A stretch of DNA of 64,000 nucleotides, taken from Temnothorax longispinosus. Lineage: Eukaryota > Arthropoda > Insecta > Hymenoptera > Formicidae. The stretch is from positions 14,416,600 through 14,480,599 of the forward strand of contig NC_092363.1 of assembly GCF_030848805.1 (NCBI RefSeq). The letters run 5' to 3'. The position numbers and the translations under genes were made by a program. The notes beneath the pieces are model-generated. The model saw only the letters and a list, made by a program, of their open reading frames with translations. It was not told the DNA's origin and did no database searches. Below are positions 46,640 through 60,333 of the stretch, piece after piece; positions within the stretch are counted from its first letter, which is position 1, and every line of letters begins with the position of its first letter.

Positions 46640-47872
46640 GTTGAATAACAAGCTTTTCAAATTAACCTCCAATATAGCTTAATTTGATTTGTGTAAGTAT
46701 ATGCGTGTGTCAAAACAGGCCTCCCAACCTCTTGGATTGTACAGTGTTGTCACGTTTAGCTGCGTAGCTTATTAATATATTTACAGCAAATATCATTATA
46801 ATAAAAATACAATTTTCATGTTTATACAATATATTTAATTTATATTATTAAATATAACTGAAATTACGAGTTTAAAGCAATTACTTTATTTTATAATTTT
46901 TCACAGATTTAATTTTTTTAAGTTGAATTCAGGGCAAATTCACTGTCAAAAATTATTTTGCCGAGATTTTGTTTAAGAAAAAAATAGTAGTAACAGTTAT
47001 TTACAGTCACTAAATCTACGTTTTTTACATTTTATTAGATTTGTCGTAACTTATTTGTATACATTTTTTTGTCTTTGGATCTCTAGAGAATTAATATCGG
47101 TGTTTTTTAAGATTTCCATGACTTTTGGCTGGACCTGTCCCTATATCTTAGCTGTATAAGTTTTTCTAAAGAATTACCATTTAGCAAATTAGAAACATTA
47201 AAAAAATATGCCTAACTATTATAAATCATAAGTTGGTAATGCAATCAAATAAAAAGAAAGAAAAATATTTATAGATATTTTATGCATATAAAAATCCACA
47301 ATTTTTAAATTTATGAAATATTACTTTTTCTTCTTGTTATTATTTATACCGTGTATTTATATATATGCAATGTGTTATATATTATTTAATATTTATTTTT
47401 TTGAAAAATTAGTTTTTAAACATATTATTGTTTTTCATACTTTCACATTTTTATTCTGTTTTAGAGGTTTCAAAAAACTACATTTCTCTTAAGTAGTTAC
47501 TATTAATTTTCTAATAGAAATGTGCAAACGAAGTTTTTACCACGGAAACCAAATATATCTCGTAATAGTTTTTTTATTCGAAGAAATATGGTGATTGTAT
47601 AATGTTTCTAAAGTCACTTTGCAAATCGTATACCGCAATAATATGTTAATGAGTTCTCTTGTGCTTAAAGAAGCTGTCTTAATTCTCTGCGTGACTAATT
47701 ATTATCTTTCTCTTGCAAATGCACGCTCTTGCACTACGTATTGATAATAAACTAATTAAAGAAATAAACGTTCCGCGAACCATATTTCTTATTTTTACTT
47801 ATATTTTTATAATCGTCGAATTTAAAATATTTAGAGTGTGATTATTAAACATTTAAGGGGTTACACCTTTTG
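46640..47872. other. intergenic AT-rich stretch
   Basis: I see no gene, clear repeat or structured RNA here. Confidence 0.5.
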
Positions 47873-47876
47873 GATG

Positions 47877-49061
47877 CTTGAAAATGAGGTTACTTTTCGG
47901 AATTTTTTTCAACAAAAATGTGATAAAAGCAATATAAAATTGATTAAATACATTAGATAGATTGTACTCTAAACTATAAAAAACAACTTATATTTTTCAA
48001 ATATTATTTATTAATTTGTGCTAATTATAATATTCTCCTATAATAAATTCTCAAACAAGTTTTCTTCCTCTTTCTCTTCAAGCCCCTCTGGTTTGCACAT
48101 CTCCGAGCAGGGTTATCTGAAATCAAGTTACTAAAAAGATTTATATTTAGAATACTTAATTGTGTTTATACCTACCTACTGGTAACCATTTTTAAAAATT
48201 TGAAAAAATGTACAATTTATATAAATTAAAAAAAAATTTAACCAAAATTCCCGTAATTTTTTGTTAATTAAAAAAATGTTTTTTTTTTCTCCAAAAAAAG
48301 CCTTATAGGAAAGGGCATTCATTACAAGTATTTTGGTTTATTATAGAAGTGATCAGTTTTCGAGTTATAATGCAAATCAGTTCGAGAAACAATGGTTTCG
48401 AGAAAAACCACGTTAAAAGTTTTGAGAAATATAGATTTATATATTAAATGTAGACATATTTTATTCGACAATACCTGCACCATATATTGGGCTTTCCTCT
48501 TCTGTTGTTGGATCAACGGAAGCCAATTGTTGTCCGCATTGTATTCTCCCTTCTTTTAACACGTTGTACGCTTGTTTCTCATCAAAACATAAACGGATTT
48601 TGTCTCCTTTCTCGCACCTATATTTTACGTATTCGATGGTTAATCCCGTACGGACGCAATTTCTTTTTTAAAACGAGAAGAAGTATTCCTTAATGCTTTT
48701 CGGTCAATTTTTCTTACTTCAACTCTAATGATCTCTGATAAGCAATTGACTAAGACTTGAATACTAACAATAAGACCTAATTGATATTCTCCCTTTACAA
48801 TTCTTGTCTTAGAAACAAGAAAAAAGAAAGAGAAAGAAAACTGATAAAGAATAACAAAAGTTAAGGGATCCTTTGTTGTCCATGTGCTCGAATATTTCCA
48901 TTTGCTACCTGAATGAGACCTCGATTAAAAGAAGCTGTAACTCGAAAAATACTGCAAATTTTCAAACAGAACGTTTTACATATTATTTCTAAAACTATAT
49001 AAACGTTAATTTGAAACAAAAAAATAAATTTTTGATGATATGATCTGGGTGGTCTAACCCC
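47877..49061. mobile_element. TTAA-flanked non-autonomous element (piggyBac-like)
   Basis: 1185 bp between TTAA at 47873-47876 and 49062-49065, with short imperfect ends GGGGTTACACC / GGTCTAACCCC. A 64-codon minus-strand stretch (about 48480-48670, YVKYRCEKGDKIRLCFDEK) looks like a coding relic, but I do not recognise it. Confidence 0.65.
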
Positions 49062-49629
49062 TTAAACTGACAATGAGACGTAGTGCTTCAATCGCTGCTG
49101 CGCATAGACGACGCTGACGACGCTGACGCATTGCGAAAGACGGGTTCGTAAATCGGCCGTGTCATAATACGTCACTAAAACGTAGGTCGCTTAACGTCGC
49201 TTTTCTTGTCAACCACCCGCAAAGTGCAACAAAAATCGGTTATTACGTCTCTCGGCCCGTGCCACGCCTCCAATATTAATATTTATGACACGGCCGGGTA
49301 CTTTCGAGAATCGAACGATCGTACGATTCTCGCGAATAACAACGCCGCGTGGTGGTCTCCCGTCCACTTATCGCACGCGGAGGGGGCGCGCGATTATCAA
49401 CATGTTTTTAATTCCCAGTGCGTTCGCGCGCGTGCGAGCGAGCTTGTGTATACCCTGACGCAATTTTTCCTCCCCTTTCCCATGATTATGCGTCCGATAT
49501 CTCCTTCTCGTAAATCATCAACTTGTCCCCATCTCTTCTTCCCTTCCTCTTTTCGTCAAAGACGATCGGCAAGCGGCTCGATTGGGAAAAAGAGTAGAGA
49601 CGCTGGTTCTTAGCGGTCGCGTTTCTGCC

Positions 49630-49860
<231 letters not shown>

Positions 49861-50432
49861 TTTGTCCATCTTCTCTTTCTCTCTCGTATACGCCTTGCTG
49901 ATAAATAAAATATTAACCGACGTTTAATTCGAGCACGCTGTATTTGTGATCGGACGATTGAATCAGTAATCAGTGAGCGAGCGAGGAAGCGAGTGAACGA
50001 ACAAACGTTCCATCTGAGTAAACGCGCTCGTTTTTCCACTCGTGAATACTCAACCACCGTCGGCCTCCGTGTGGGTATGTGCGCGATTCGTTCAAATTAG
50101 TGTGCAATTTCAGATACCGAGAGTGAGCCCCGCTTTTCCAATTTTTGATTGTTCTTTCCACATTTTTTATCGTCCCTTGAGACACGTTGCAAGCGACGAC
50201 TTAACGTAAAGGGTATTGTCTGTTGGCTATTTATTCCGTTGCTTAAACCCGAGATTGAACGACGCTCGCATCGGGAAGAGAAAGAAAAAAAAGAAACTAC
50301 AAGAACAGGACAAACGTTCACGTAGAATGAGCTGTGCGGATACTCGAAACAGCGCGAACAAACAGCAAGGATCGTGTGTTCTTTATTGAGTCAATCTCTT
50401 TTTCTCTACATTGGATAGATATTCCGCTCAAC

Positions 50433-53400
50433 ATGGTTCACCTGCGGCGCAAGGTAAGTTAACCCACTTCTCCAGTTGTATTCATCCTTCGATCAAAGCT
50501 GCTATCCTGAAAATTGCTCGAAAAATCGAAAATTCAATCGGCAATTTTATGCCCCTCCACGAGAAAATTTGAGACCTCTCGAAGATCGGAAGAACGGAAC
50601 TGCAGGTGCCGGAGATTCAAATTTAATCCACTCGAGTTAGTACGATTATATCAAATCGCACTTTATCTATAATAGAATAAAATAAACAAGAAACCGGCGA
50701 GAAAAATCGCCGAGAAACTTCAAGAACCTTCCAAAACGGGAAATAATTTTAGACCTGTTAGATCCGTTGCTCTTTTCCTTGTGCCGTTTGCGAGTTGGAT
50801 TTCGTTGGAACCGGCTGAAAAATGTAGTTCCAGCAGAATCATGCGACAATCGATCATTGATTTGCGTACTTCAAACGCGATAATAAAAAGCTGCGCTATG
50901 GACAATTGCGGACATTTACATTTTGTTATTATATTTTAAACACGCGTATTTAAAACAAATATTTAAAATGTATTTTCTGAGGAGAATTTAAAATATAGAT
51001 TTTAAGATAAAAATATATTATAAAAATATATTATTATAAGTATTTTTAATATATTTAGATATACAATGTTGTAGTAATTTATTTCTTAAAGTTTGTTAGA
51101 TTTTGTAATACAAAAAATATAGGAACACGTTTTTTGTTTGCGACAGGCAAATCAAAAGATGAACGCGAAATGTTAAACTTAATAGAAAATTGCGTCATTC
51201 GAACGGTTAGAAATTTCACATCTGACGTAACTAATTGCATGTATGTGGATATTTAAATATTGAAAAGATAAGCAAAAATATTGCACACTGGTTGAAAATG
51301 TAATGAATTGTAATTGAACTTTTCTTTAAAAAAATAGAATTTTTCAAAGATAAAATCCGAATTATCATTTTATACTTATCCGGATTATTCTAGTACATTA
51401 TACAATATCTCATTAATTGATACGATAATTTAGTTATTCCATGTAGATAATCCGGGAGGGTTCCGTTTGCCTACATTCCCGATTGCCAACAGTTCAATTT
51501 GTCCACAATATTTTGCTGATAGCTTTGTTTGCCGACATTCCCAATTGCCTATACAAAGCGATTGCCTACAAGCATTATTGCGCACATGTAATAATTAAAA
51601 ATACGAATGTGCGTTTGCGCACATGGCTTTATTATGCACAAACACATTGCACATATGACTTTAAGCGGGGAGCACAGACTTTTGCATAACGCATAATGCA
51701 TAAGTATAAGAAAATGGATTGTTCTATTTCCTTATGCACATATATATGAACCAATCAATTTTCTTATGCATTATGCGTTATGTAAAAGTTTGTGTTTCGA
51801 CCTTTATTGCACACATGGCCATATTGCATAAAATAAGACACATAAAATAAGAAAATCATGTTAACACTTTGCACACACGACTATGTTGCGCACATACATT
51901 TTGCACACATGACTTAATTGCGCATATACACATTGCACACATAACATTACTGTGCACATACACATATTGCACATATGACTTTATTGCGTACATACATGGA
52001 TTTCCACGTAAAGCGAGGTCTACTCCACCCCATCCCACCCCTGCTTATAGGGGCGAAACGAGGTCTATCATTGTACAGTTCGGGTTTTCTACTTACCACG
52101 AAGCGAGGTCCACCCCACACTTCCATTTACATTTATGATAGATTCGAGATCAAACGTGTATTCAACTTAAGAATATTGGCGTCAATATTGCTTATTGATG
52201 GTATCTATTGGTCGTGGAATTTTTTAAGTATTTTTCCGTATTCTTCGCTAAAAATACCTTCAAAAATAACTTTAACATTATGACGCCATAGTTATGGGAA
52301 TCTTGTCCATAAAACTAGAGCAATAACATTATGTGTGCAATGTGTATATGTGCAATAAAGTCAGGTATGCAAAGTATATGTGCGCAACAAAGTCGTGTGT
52401 GCAAAGTGTTAATATAATTTTCTTATTTTGTATATCTTATTTTATGCAATATGGCCATATGCGCAATCTACATGTGCAATGTGTTTGTGCATAATAAGGC
52501 CATGTGTGCAAACGTAAGTTCGTATTTTTAATTATTATATATGCACAATAATGCTTGTAAGCAATAAGAAATATTGGCAAATAAAGTTGTTAGCAATCGA
52601 GAATGTAGGCAAGAGGAGCACCTCTTAATAGTCCAATATAATACTAAGATGCCTTAAAAACATTCTAAAAATATTGTAGAATATTGTATGAAGCAGAAAA
52701 ATGGTTTTATAACGTTAAAACGTCTCGTATCTATTCAAAAAGCATTTACAAATTATCCTATATAAATAGATCTTACATTTTATCTCAGATCAATTTTAAA
52801 CGTGCATATGTTATCAATAATATGTCTTTTCTTTTTTTAATTTTAATATTTTCAGGGATAAGATCTTCAATTACCGGTAAATTTACGATATATTAAGGTG
52901 CATTACATGCAACAATATGCTCAGTCAGATGATACAATATTATGTAAAAATACTTGAAAATATTCAAACTAAATTGGCGTAAGCCTAACTAAATTTATAA
53001 TGAATTAATGTTTATGTAATATTAAGATATGACGGAAGATTACATTCTCACGCGACGTCAAACGTGCGTCTCTTCGAACGAGTTTTATTTGCTAATTTAT
53101 AATTTTAATTCAACCAAAGTATATTTAAATACGAAAGTAGTTCATTTAACTACATTTCTTATATCATTTATACTTACAATTAAAAAAATATAACATATAG
53201 GTATACTACTACATATTTATATTGCAATTATATATACTACTACATCTATATATATAAGTACCGGACGTCTGTCTGTTTGTCTGTTTGTCTGACTGCGAAC
53301 TACTCATTCGTTAGTGGATCGACTTTTTATCAAGGGTACATGAAATAGGGGTAGAATTTCCCGGGAAGTGCGATAAAGTGTATAGTTTTTCGTTGCCGAT

Positions 53401-56400
53401 TTTCTGGAAACCGGTTTTTTTAATTTTTCCAATTTTTCGGGAAATAATTGACCGAATCTCAAAAAATTGTGTATGAAGTAGGGGTAGAATTTCCCGGGAA
53501 ATGCCATAAAGTGTATAGTTTTTTGTTACCGATTTTCTGGAAACCGGTATCAGAAATTTTTACAATTTTTCGGGAAATAATTGACCGAATCTTAAAGATT
53601 TATAGATCAAACAGGGATAGAATTTTCCGGGGAGTACTATAAAGTGTATAATTTTTTGTTACCGATTTTTTTGGAAGCCGGTACCAAAATTTTTTAAATT
53701 TTTGGGGAATTAATTGACCGAATCTCAAAGAATTGTATATGAAGTAGGGGTAGAATTTCTTGGGAAATGCTATAAATTGTATAATTTTTTGTTACCGATT
53801 TTTTTGGAAACCGGTTCAGAAATTTTTCCAATTTTTCGGTTCAAAAATTTTATTAATTTTTTGAGGATGGGTTTAATTGTCACTGGAAACCAGTTCGTCT
53901 TCTGTCTGTCTGTCTGTCTGACCGCGAACTACTCATTTGTTAGTGGACCGAATTTTTACCAAAAGTGTATGAAAGAGGAGTAGAATTTTTCGGGGAGTGC
54001 CATGATGTGTATAGTTTTTTGTTACCGATTTTCTGGAAACCGGTTCCTCACAGAGGAAACTTTGTTTTCATAAATTTCGTATATGAACCTTTTATTGCGT
54101 ATAAAGTTGGATCTAATCAACCACATTTAAATGAATTATTTATGAAATAGGGGTAGAGAAACCAAAGAAAAGATTGGTTTTGAGTTTTTGATGCTAATAT
54201 GTTCAGATGTATAATTTTTCGTTACCGATCTTTTTGGAAACCGGTATCCGAAATTTTTCAAATTTTTCGGGAATTAACCAGTCACTTCAATTCGCGACTG
54301 TCGCGAGCGATTAAGACCGGTTTTTGGAAACCGGTTACGAAATTTATCAAATTTCTCGGAAAATAACAAGTAGTTCGCGGTCAGACAGACAGACATACAG
54401 ACGTCAGGTACTTATATATATAGATAGAGGTAGAAAGAACTAAAGAATGTAATAGAATTAGAAAAATTGCTAATAGTAGTGGTTTACAATTTCTGTTAAA
54501 AAAATATATACGTAATTGCTCCAATTTCCGCAAACTTTAAAATATTAAGCTGAATTTTTTTATGGATAATTTTTTTAATGAATAATTTTTTGTTACCGAT
54601 TTTTAAAAACCGGTTTGGAAATTATAAAAATTTTGAGAAATAATAAGTAGGTATTAATTGACCGATTTTTTTGAAACCAGTGCCAAAATTTTTAAAATTT
54701 TTGGAGGATAAGTTTAATTTTTTATTAATGGATCGATTTTCTTGAAACCGGTGCCAAAATTTTTCTAATTTTTTGTTGATGATTTTGATGAAATTGGTAC
54801 CAAAAGATTACTAATTTTATAGAGATGGCTATTATGGGATTGAAAATTGGGTTTTATGGGGTTCTATTGGTGCTCCTAATTAATGAGAGAGTTTGGGGAG
54901 AGGGGAATAGATTTTGAGCCCGCGCTTCGCGCGGGCTCAAAATCTAGTAATATATATTTATATGCATTTATATATTACTACATAATACATACTATTACAT
55001 AATTATAATATAAAAATATATTATGATTATATTGTAATATATATTTATATATACAATTATAATTAATATTTATATCATTAAGAATAATTATTTATAATTT
55101 ATAATAATTTATAATATAATAAATTATATTTGTATATTTATATAAAATACAGAGGTACATATATATATATACATATACAATCTATAAATTGCATTTATGC
55201 ACACAAGTCAATATTTTTAAAAATTTGACACACTATGGCTTTTACCCCTGCATGTATAAACTTGAGTTTTGAGGAAAGAAAATGGAAAACGACAAAGTGT
55301 AAAAGATCCCTTTTAATTAAAAGTAAAATGAATAGAGTAATTAATATTTGTGCAAACGTCAATAGATCGTTTGATTTGAATTTAATCAACTCATGTTTGT
55401 TCGTTAGCGCATGATTTCCGATGAGTGACATTGAATGCAATGTATAGATTTTATGTGCACATTGATCTATAATTATACACTAAATTATATCTACATATCA
55501 AATACTATATATCTAATATATACATATCTCTAACCAATTCATCGAGCGTCACGTAAAAAATATATTTGTTGCTTTTATAATCATTTTGCATATATTGATA
55601 TATGGTTCCTTGTTTTTTATTGCATAATACCGAATACGCTAGTAGTAAGATAGAGCGACATAATATTTCAACGAAAAATAGATAGATCGACATATTTCAA
55701 CGAAACATGCGACGTTCAACCTGCAATCTATGCATAGATATCCCAGATATCTGGGATATCTATGCATAGATTGCAGGTTGAACGTCGCATGTTTCGTTGA
55801 AATATGTCGATCTATCTATTTTTCGTTGAAATATTATGTAGTATTGCATATGCAATACTACAATCTTTTTAAATAGGGTAACGGAGGGTAGCCCCGGACA
55901 GTGGGTATAAGCCCCGAACATTATTAAAATTCAAGTATACCGCATATCTATGGCCATTGTTTAAACATTCTAATATGCCCTTCTGCGTATCTCGACATAT
56001 ACCCATGCAGACATATATTTAAACAATGGCCATAGATACGCGGTATACTTGAATTTCAATAATGTCCGGAGCTATCCACTGTCCGGGGCTACCCCCCATA
56101 AGAAAAATTTTTCTTTTCTTGAAAAGCGAAAATCCATTTAAAAAACTTTTGATTCTTGTCCATGATGTATACGAGCTTGTAATATAAATCTCGCCGTCGC
56201 AAAGTTTAATCAGTAAGACACATACACAATGCTTTAACTTATTTTATACTTCTTGAAAAATATTAAAAAACTCATATTTCGCTTGTAACACTAGTCGAAT
56301 GATCAAACAAATATGTAGCGCCTAGTTGATATTTGTGTCGATGAACATACAGAATTGCAATCGTGCGTTTCTCTTATCGACGTATTTTTTTAACTGGTAA

Positions 56401-59400
56401 TCTAATTTCATAACAGCTTTTGCTTTTTTTACTTTTTCCTTCAAAATGCATATCTGTTCAAAGTATAACGAAGGCATAACATTTTTTATAGTCTTACTTC
56501 TACTTTCTACAGTCTTACTTCTAATTCTACGAATAATTAAATAATGAAGACATGGCATATCTTAAATAAAAGGTCATCAAGAATTTTAAATTTCTCTTGA
56601 AAAGATACGCATTCTTTATTATATGTATACAGAAATAAGTGTGTACATGTTCTTATTTTAGATTTTATCCTTTGGAAATCTGATTAATCAGCTACAGCAG
56701 AGCGTTAGATGGAGCTCTTCTTTGAAAACTAAAGACAAGAACTCTATACAACCGCAACGTTTCTTTAAGGTATGTACTTGTCACGATAGCAATGATATAG
56801 TAGTTAAATCTAATAAATATAAAAGTAAAAGTATAATTTAATTTACAGTACGCAGATTTGTCTGTCCGTCTCGCTGGTCCAGAACAGTTAAATCCTAAGC
56901 CCGACGTTAATAAGCTTTCATTTGGAAAATATTTCACTGATCACATGCTCAAGATACATTATTACGAAGGCATGAATGGTTGGCAGGCACCAGAAATTAT
57001 GCCCTTCGAAAACATAGTCCTTCATCCAGCTGCGAAAGTACTTCATTACGCTGTAGAGGTATACATAATATTTTATATTTTGGAAGTTACGTAAAATAGG
57101 CTTAAGAAAATTGATTTATATTTAGTGATCTATCTCTTATTCTTTTATTACATTATTATATCTCGAAGAGACTTTGCAAAAAAATATTGCTTATCTAATT
57201 AAAAATAAATATCTATTTCTGCTTTGTTGTTATATCTAATTATGTATGTATGATTTTTAGTATTTATAATGTCAATGGTTTTTGTATCTCATTAATTTAG
57301 GATAATTAGAATAGAATTATTTACTAAGATGTGTATCTAAGCGAAGCTGATAAATTTTCTTTTATCAGATTAAATTCCTATAAAGAAATTCTTGAAATAT
57401 CCTCCATATCAAAAATATTCAAGCAAATCAAGAACTTGAAGTGTATTTTACTATCATCTGTTATTCATATTAAATTCAAGATGTACATGTAACATGTTTA
57501 AAACTATAGGATATCCAAAGATTGTTACACTTGTACGTATACTAATTGTTACGGAGGAAATTTCTTGCTGCGCTTTAATTTAACAGTAATAATATATATA
57601 TGAATATTTCCTCAGTTGTTTGAAGGTATGAAAGCTTATAGAGGTGTTGATGGCAAAATAAGATTGTTTAGACCAGAACTAAATATGGAGAGAATGAATA
57701 ATTCAGCAATAAGAGTGGGTCTGCCTCCTTTCAGAGGGGAAGAATTAATTAAGTGTATTTGTAGATTGATTAGTATAGATCAAGAATGGGTTCCACATTC
57801 TACCGCCTCTAGTCTTTACATTCGTCCCACGCTTATAGGCATCGACGTAAGTATCGTTTTATCATTGTAAGTGTCAATATCACTCGTGTGTCAATGTGTC
57901 ATCGAGTAGCGCCCTGTTAATATTTATATCGTTAAAATTTGCATTGTAACAATACTTTACAATAAATTATGCAATTGCATGGCCGTTTGTGGATCAAGTT
58001 ACAAACATAATCAGTGAGAAACTCATATTACTTATGTCACGGACGTCATCAAGACTGTTGTATACGCGCGCGAGAATAATCGTTATATTTCTCAATACCT
58101 AATGATAATACTTGATAAACGGAATCAGAGTCTTTTGTTGGCGCGCGGTCACATGTTGCATATAAGATGCATGCCCCTGCAATCATGTTATTTGGACGTA
58201 GTCTGACTTATCATTCAAGAACTTTTTCTCTTCTTTTCTCGGTTTTTCCGACAAATTTGATATAGCAAAAATTGGACGTCTTTCATGAATATCATATATC
58301 GTCGTATCAGTTCTTATCATATCAATACGTAATTTTAAAAAGCCCATTTATTTTCTATTATATTCTTTAATTTTTTACCGTTTACTTTTATAATTTTTTT
58401 AAGTAACATATTACTTGCGTTTTTTAAATCTTTTCAACAATACGCGTTAATCACGACACGTAAAACTTTTTTATTCAACTTTAACGTTTTGACTTCCTGC
58501 CTGCAAGATAAGTGTTGCTAAGAGTATTTATTAGACTTACAATTAGTGATAACAGCATTCAGACAGAAATTTTTCCTTCTTTCGTAATCGATTTTCGTGA
58601 CCTTCTTGAAATGGTCGCATGATGACTATTTCTGATATTGACTCTGAAAAACTGATGAAAATCTGATGCAATAAACTTTTGAATTTGTATTATAATATAA
58701 CATAACGATATGTATACAACTACATATTTATTTTAAATATTCAAAAATATATGTTGCAACTAATGTGATACCTATCTTAAGTGATGCTTTAACAAACATG
58801 TTTTGAACACATATAGATAAAAAATTTGCTTTGATATTACAAAAGAGAACGTAAAAACACACATAAATTTAAACTATTAACAATTAATGCAATATAAAAT
58901 GTCTTTCTAAGTGATAATACGTTTTAAAATTTTAATAGAAATTTTTTTATCCTTTTCAAAATCTGATTTAACTCATTTTACTTGTCCCTATATAGCCTAC
59001 GCTTGGAGTCGTAGCCTCGGATTCAGCTTTATTGTATGTAATCCTATCTCCCGTCGGCTCTTACTTTAAACCTACAGATGTGCAAGTCGGGGTTTCCCTG
59101 CTTGCAGATCCTAGATATACGAGAGCATGGCCTGGCGGTTGCGGTAATGCTAAAGTAGGCAGTAATTACGGACCTACGATTCAAGTTCAACAGGAGGCTA
59201 CCGAAAAAGGTTTACAGCAAGTACTGTGGTTATACGGCGAAAACAATGAACTCACAGAAATTGGCGCTATGAACGTCTTTGTTGTTTGCATAAATGATAA
59301 TGGAGGTAAAAAGTATTTCCTGGTGAATTTTGTATTATAAAATATTTTATATCATACGTGCGTGGAAAGCTCGCCTTCGGCTCGTGCGTCCACTCCGCAC

Positions 59401-59963
59401 TCGTGTCCAATTCTCAACTTCCCGCACTTGTTACACAGATAACTATATAAAAATCATCATAAAGAAAAGAGGCTTGACCTGATTTAACGACCCAGTTTAG
59501 TGACCCGATTATTATTCTTGTTATTTTCCGCAGAAAGAGAATTACTTACACCACCCCTAAACGGCTTAATTTTACCCGGAATTGTGAGAAAGTCGCTTCT
59601 AACTATATCTAGACAATGGAATCAATTTCAAGTTACGGAGAGAATTATTACGATGAAAGAGATCATACAGTTACTTTCAGAGAACAGGGTAAGATTTACA
59701 TATGCAACTTTCCATTTTCTCTCTTTTTCCCATTTATCGCATTGGCTATTATTATAATTTCTTTGTTTTAGCTGTTGGAAATATTCGGAGCAGGAACAGC
59801 ATGCGCAATTAGTCCCGTATCTTATATTGATTTCCAAGGTCAAGGGTTACATATACCGACAACGGAACAACCCGAACCAATTTATCAAATGCTCAAGAAA
59901 TATTTACTAGATATTCAATACGGTGTTATACCCGAACATCCATGGAGTTTAGTCATCGAGTAA
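50433..59963 (+). CDS. BCAT: branched-chain-amino-acid aminotransferase, mitochondrial
   Basis: PLP enzyme that reversibly moves the amino group of Leu, Ile or Val to 2-oxoglutarate, the first step of their breakdown. Exons: 50433-50453, 56662-56769, 56849-57058, 57616-57846, 58996-59305, 59534-59688, 59772-59963. All introns are GT-AG and phases fit; 408 residues, normal for the family. The start (MVHLRRK..., then QQSVRWSSSLK) is basic and Ser-rich, like a mitochondrial import signal. LFEGMKAYRG, FRPELNMERM and the PLP lysine in NAKVGSNYG (Lys about 243) are present, with GAMNVFV and LPGIVRKS. Of the human CxxC redox pair only the first Cys remains (GTACAIS, Cys356 and Ser359). The start exon is short, seven codons, and was chosen by splice phase and the ATG context. 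Confidence 0.92.
51455..52625. mobile_element. fold-back element with GCACAT-rich arms
   Basis: The left arm (TTTGCCTACATTCCCGATTGCC ... AAGCATTATTGCGCACAT ... AAATACGAATGTGCG) returns inverted on the right (about 52480-52615). Both arms are full of TTGCACACATGAC / TTATTGCGCACATAC-type units. The small MITE at 51670-51796 is nested in the left arm. Confidence 0.65.
51670..51796. mobile_element. hairpin MITE
   Basis: CACAGACTTTTGCATAACGC and GCGTTATGTAAAAGTTTGTG are inverted ends; the arms pair over about 45 bases with few mismatches. Confidence 0.75.
53245..54947 (+). mobile_element. non-autonomous Helitron in BCAT intron 1
   Basis: Starts A|TCTATATATATAAGTACC and ends CTAG|T, with a strong GC hairpin (GAGCCCGCGC-TTC-GCGCGGGCTC) just before the CTAG end. 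This is the Helitron layout: 5' TC, 3' hairpin then CTRR, inserted between A and T with no duplication. The interior has about six tandem units of about 130 bp (AGGGGTAGAATTTCCCGGGA ... GGAAACCGG). At 54403-54424 there is an inverted copy of the 5' end. No Rep/helicase ORF. Confidence 0.88.
55658..55839. repeat. perfect 182-bp palindrome
   Basis: Two 91-base arms with no spacer and no mismatch; the centre is CCCAGATATCTGGG. A second perfect 22-bp palindrome (centre GCATATGC) follows at 55839-55860. Lies in BCAT intron 1. Confidence 0.95.
55886..56094. mobile_element. MITE with GGGTAGCCCCGG ends
   Basis: 209 bp; GGGTAGCCCCGGACAGTGG and its complement form the ends, and arms of about 85 bp include AAGTATACCGC and the complement. 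In BCAT intron 1. Confidence 0.8.
59357..59438 (-). repeat. short repeat shared with the Gypsy-2 upstream region
   Basis: 82 bp in BCAT intron 5. On the minus strand it matches 23309-23376 (GTAACAAGTGCGGGAAGTTG and on), then skips to TTTCCACGCAC near 23450. So it is a shortened copy of the same repeat. Confidence 0.75.
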
Positions 59964-59969
59964 AAAAAT

Positions 59970-60015
<46 letters not shown>

Positions 60016-60333
60016 TATATATTTTATATTATATTATATATATTTAAAAAGTCATATACATATTTGTATATACACATATATGACTCTTTTAATGACTTAT
60101 GTGGAACGAGTTAAATTAATATTTATTTATACTTGTGATTACTCCTTGTGAAGAAAGTATACATAAGTATGTAAAGTTTACTGTGTAAAATACTTTTTTA
60201 GAGACCGTGCTATGTTTAGAAACTTTTCGTTTCACATACTATTGTAGGTAGCTTTTTCTCTCTAATATAATCATTCATTATACATAAATTTTATACATAA
60301 TGCTGACGACTATATATATAATATACTTGTATA

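Larger units (their letters stand above)
50454..56661 (+). other. BCAT intron 1 (6.2 kb), repeat-rich
   Basis: Begins GTAAGT and ends TTTTAG. It contains a fold-back element, a Helitron, a perfect palindrome and a MITE, listed separately. I see no other gene in it. Confidence 0.8.
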
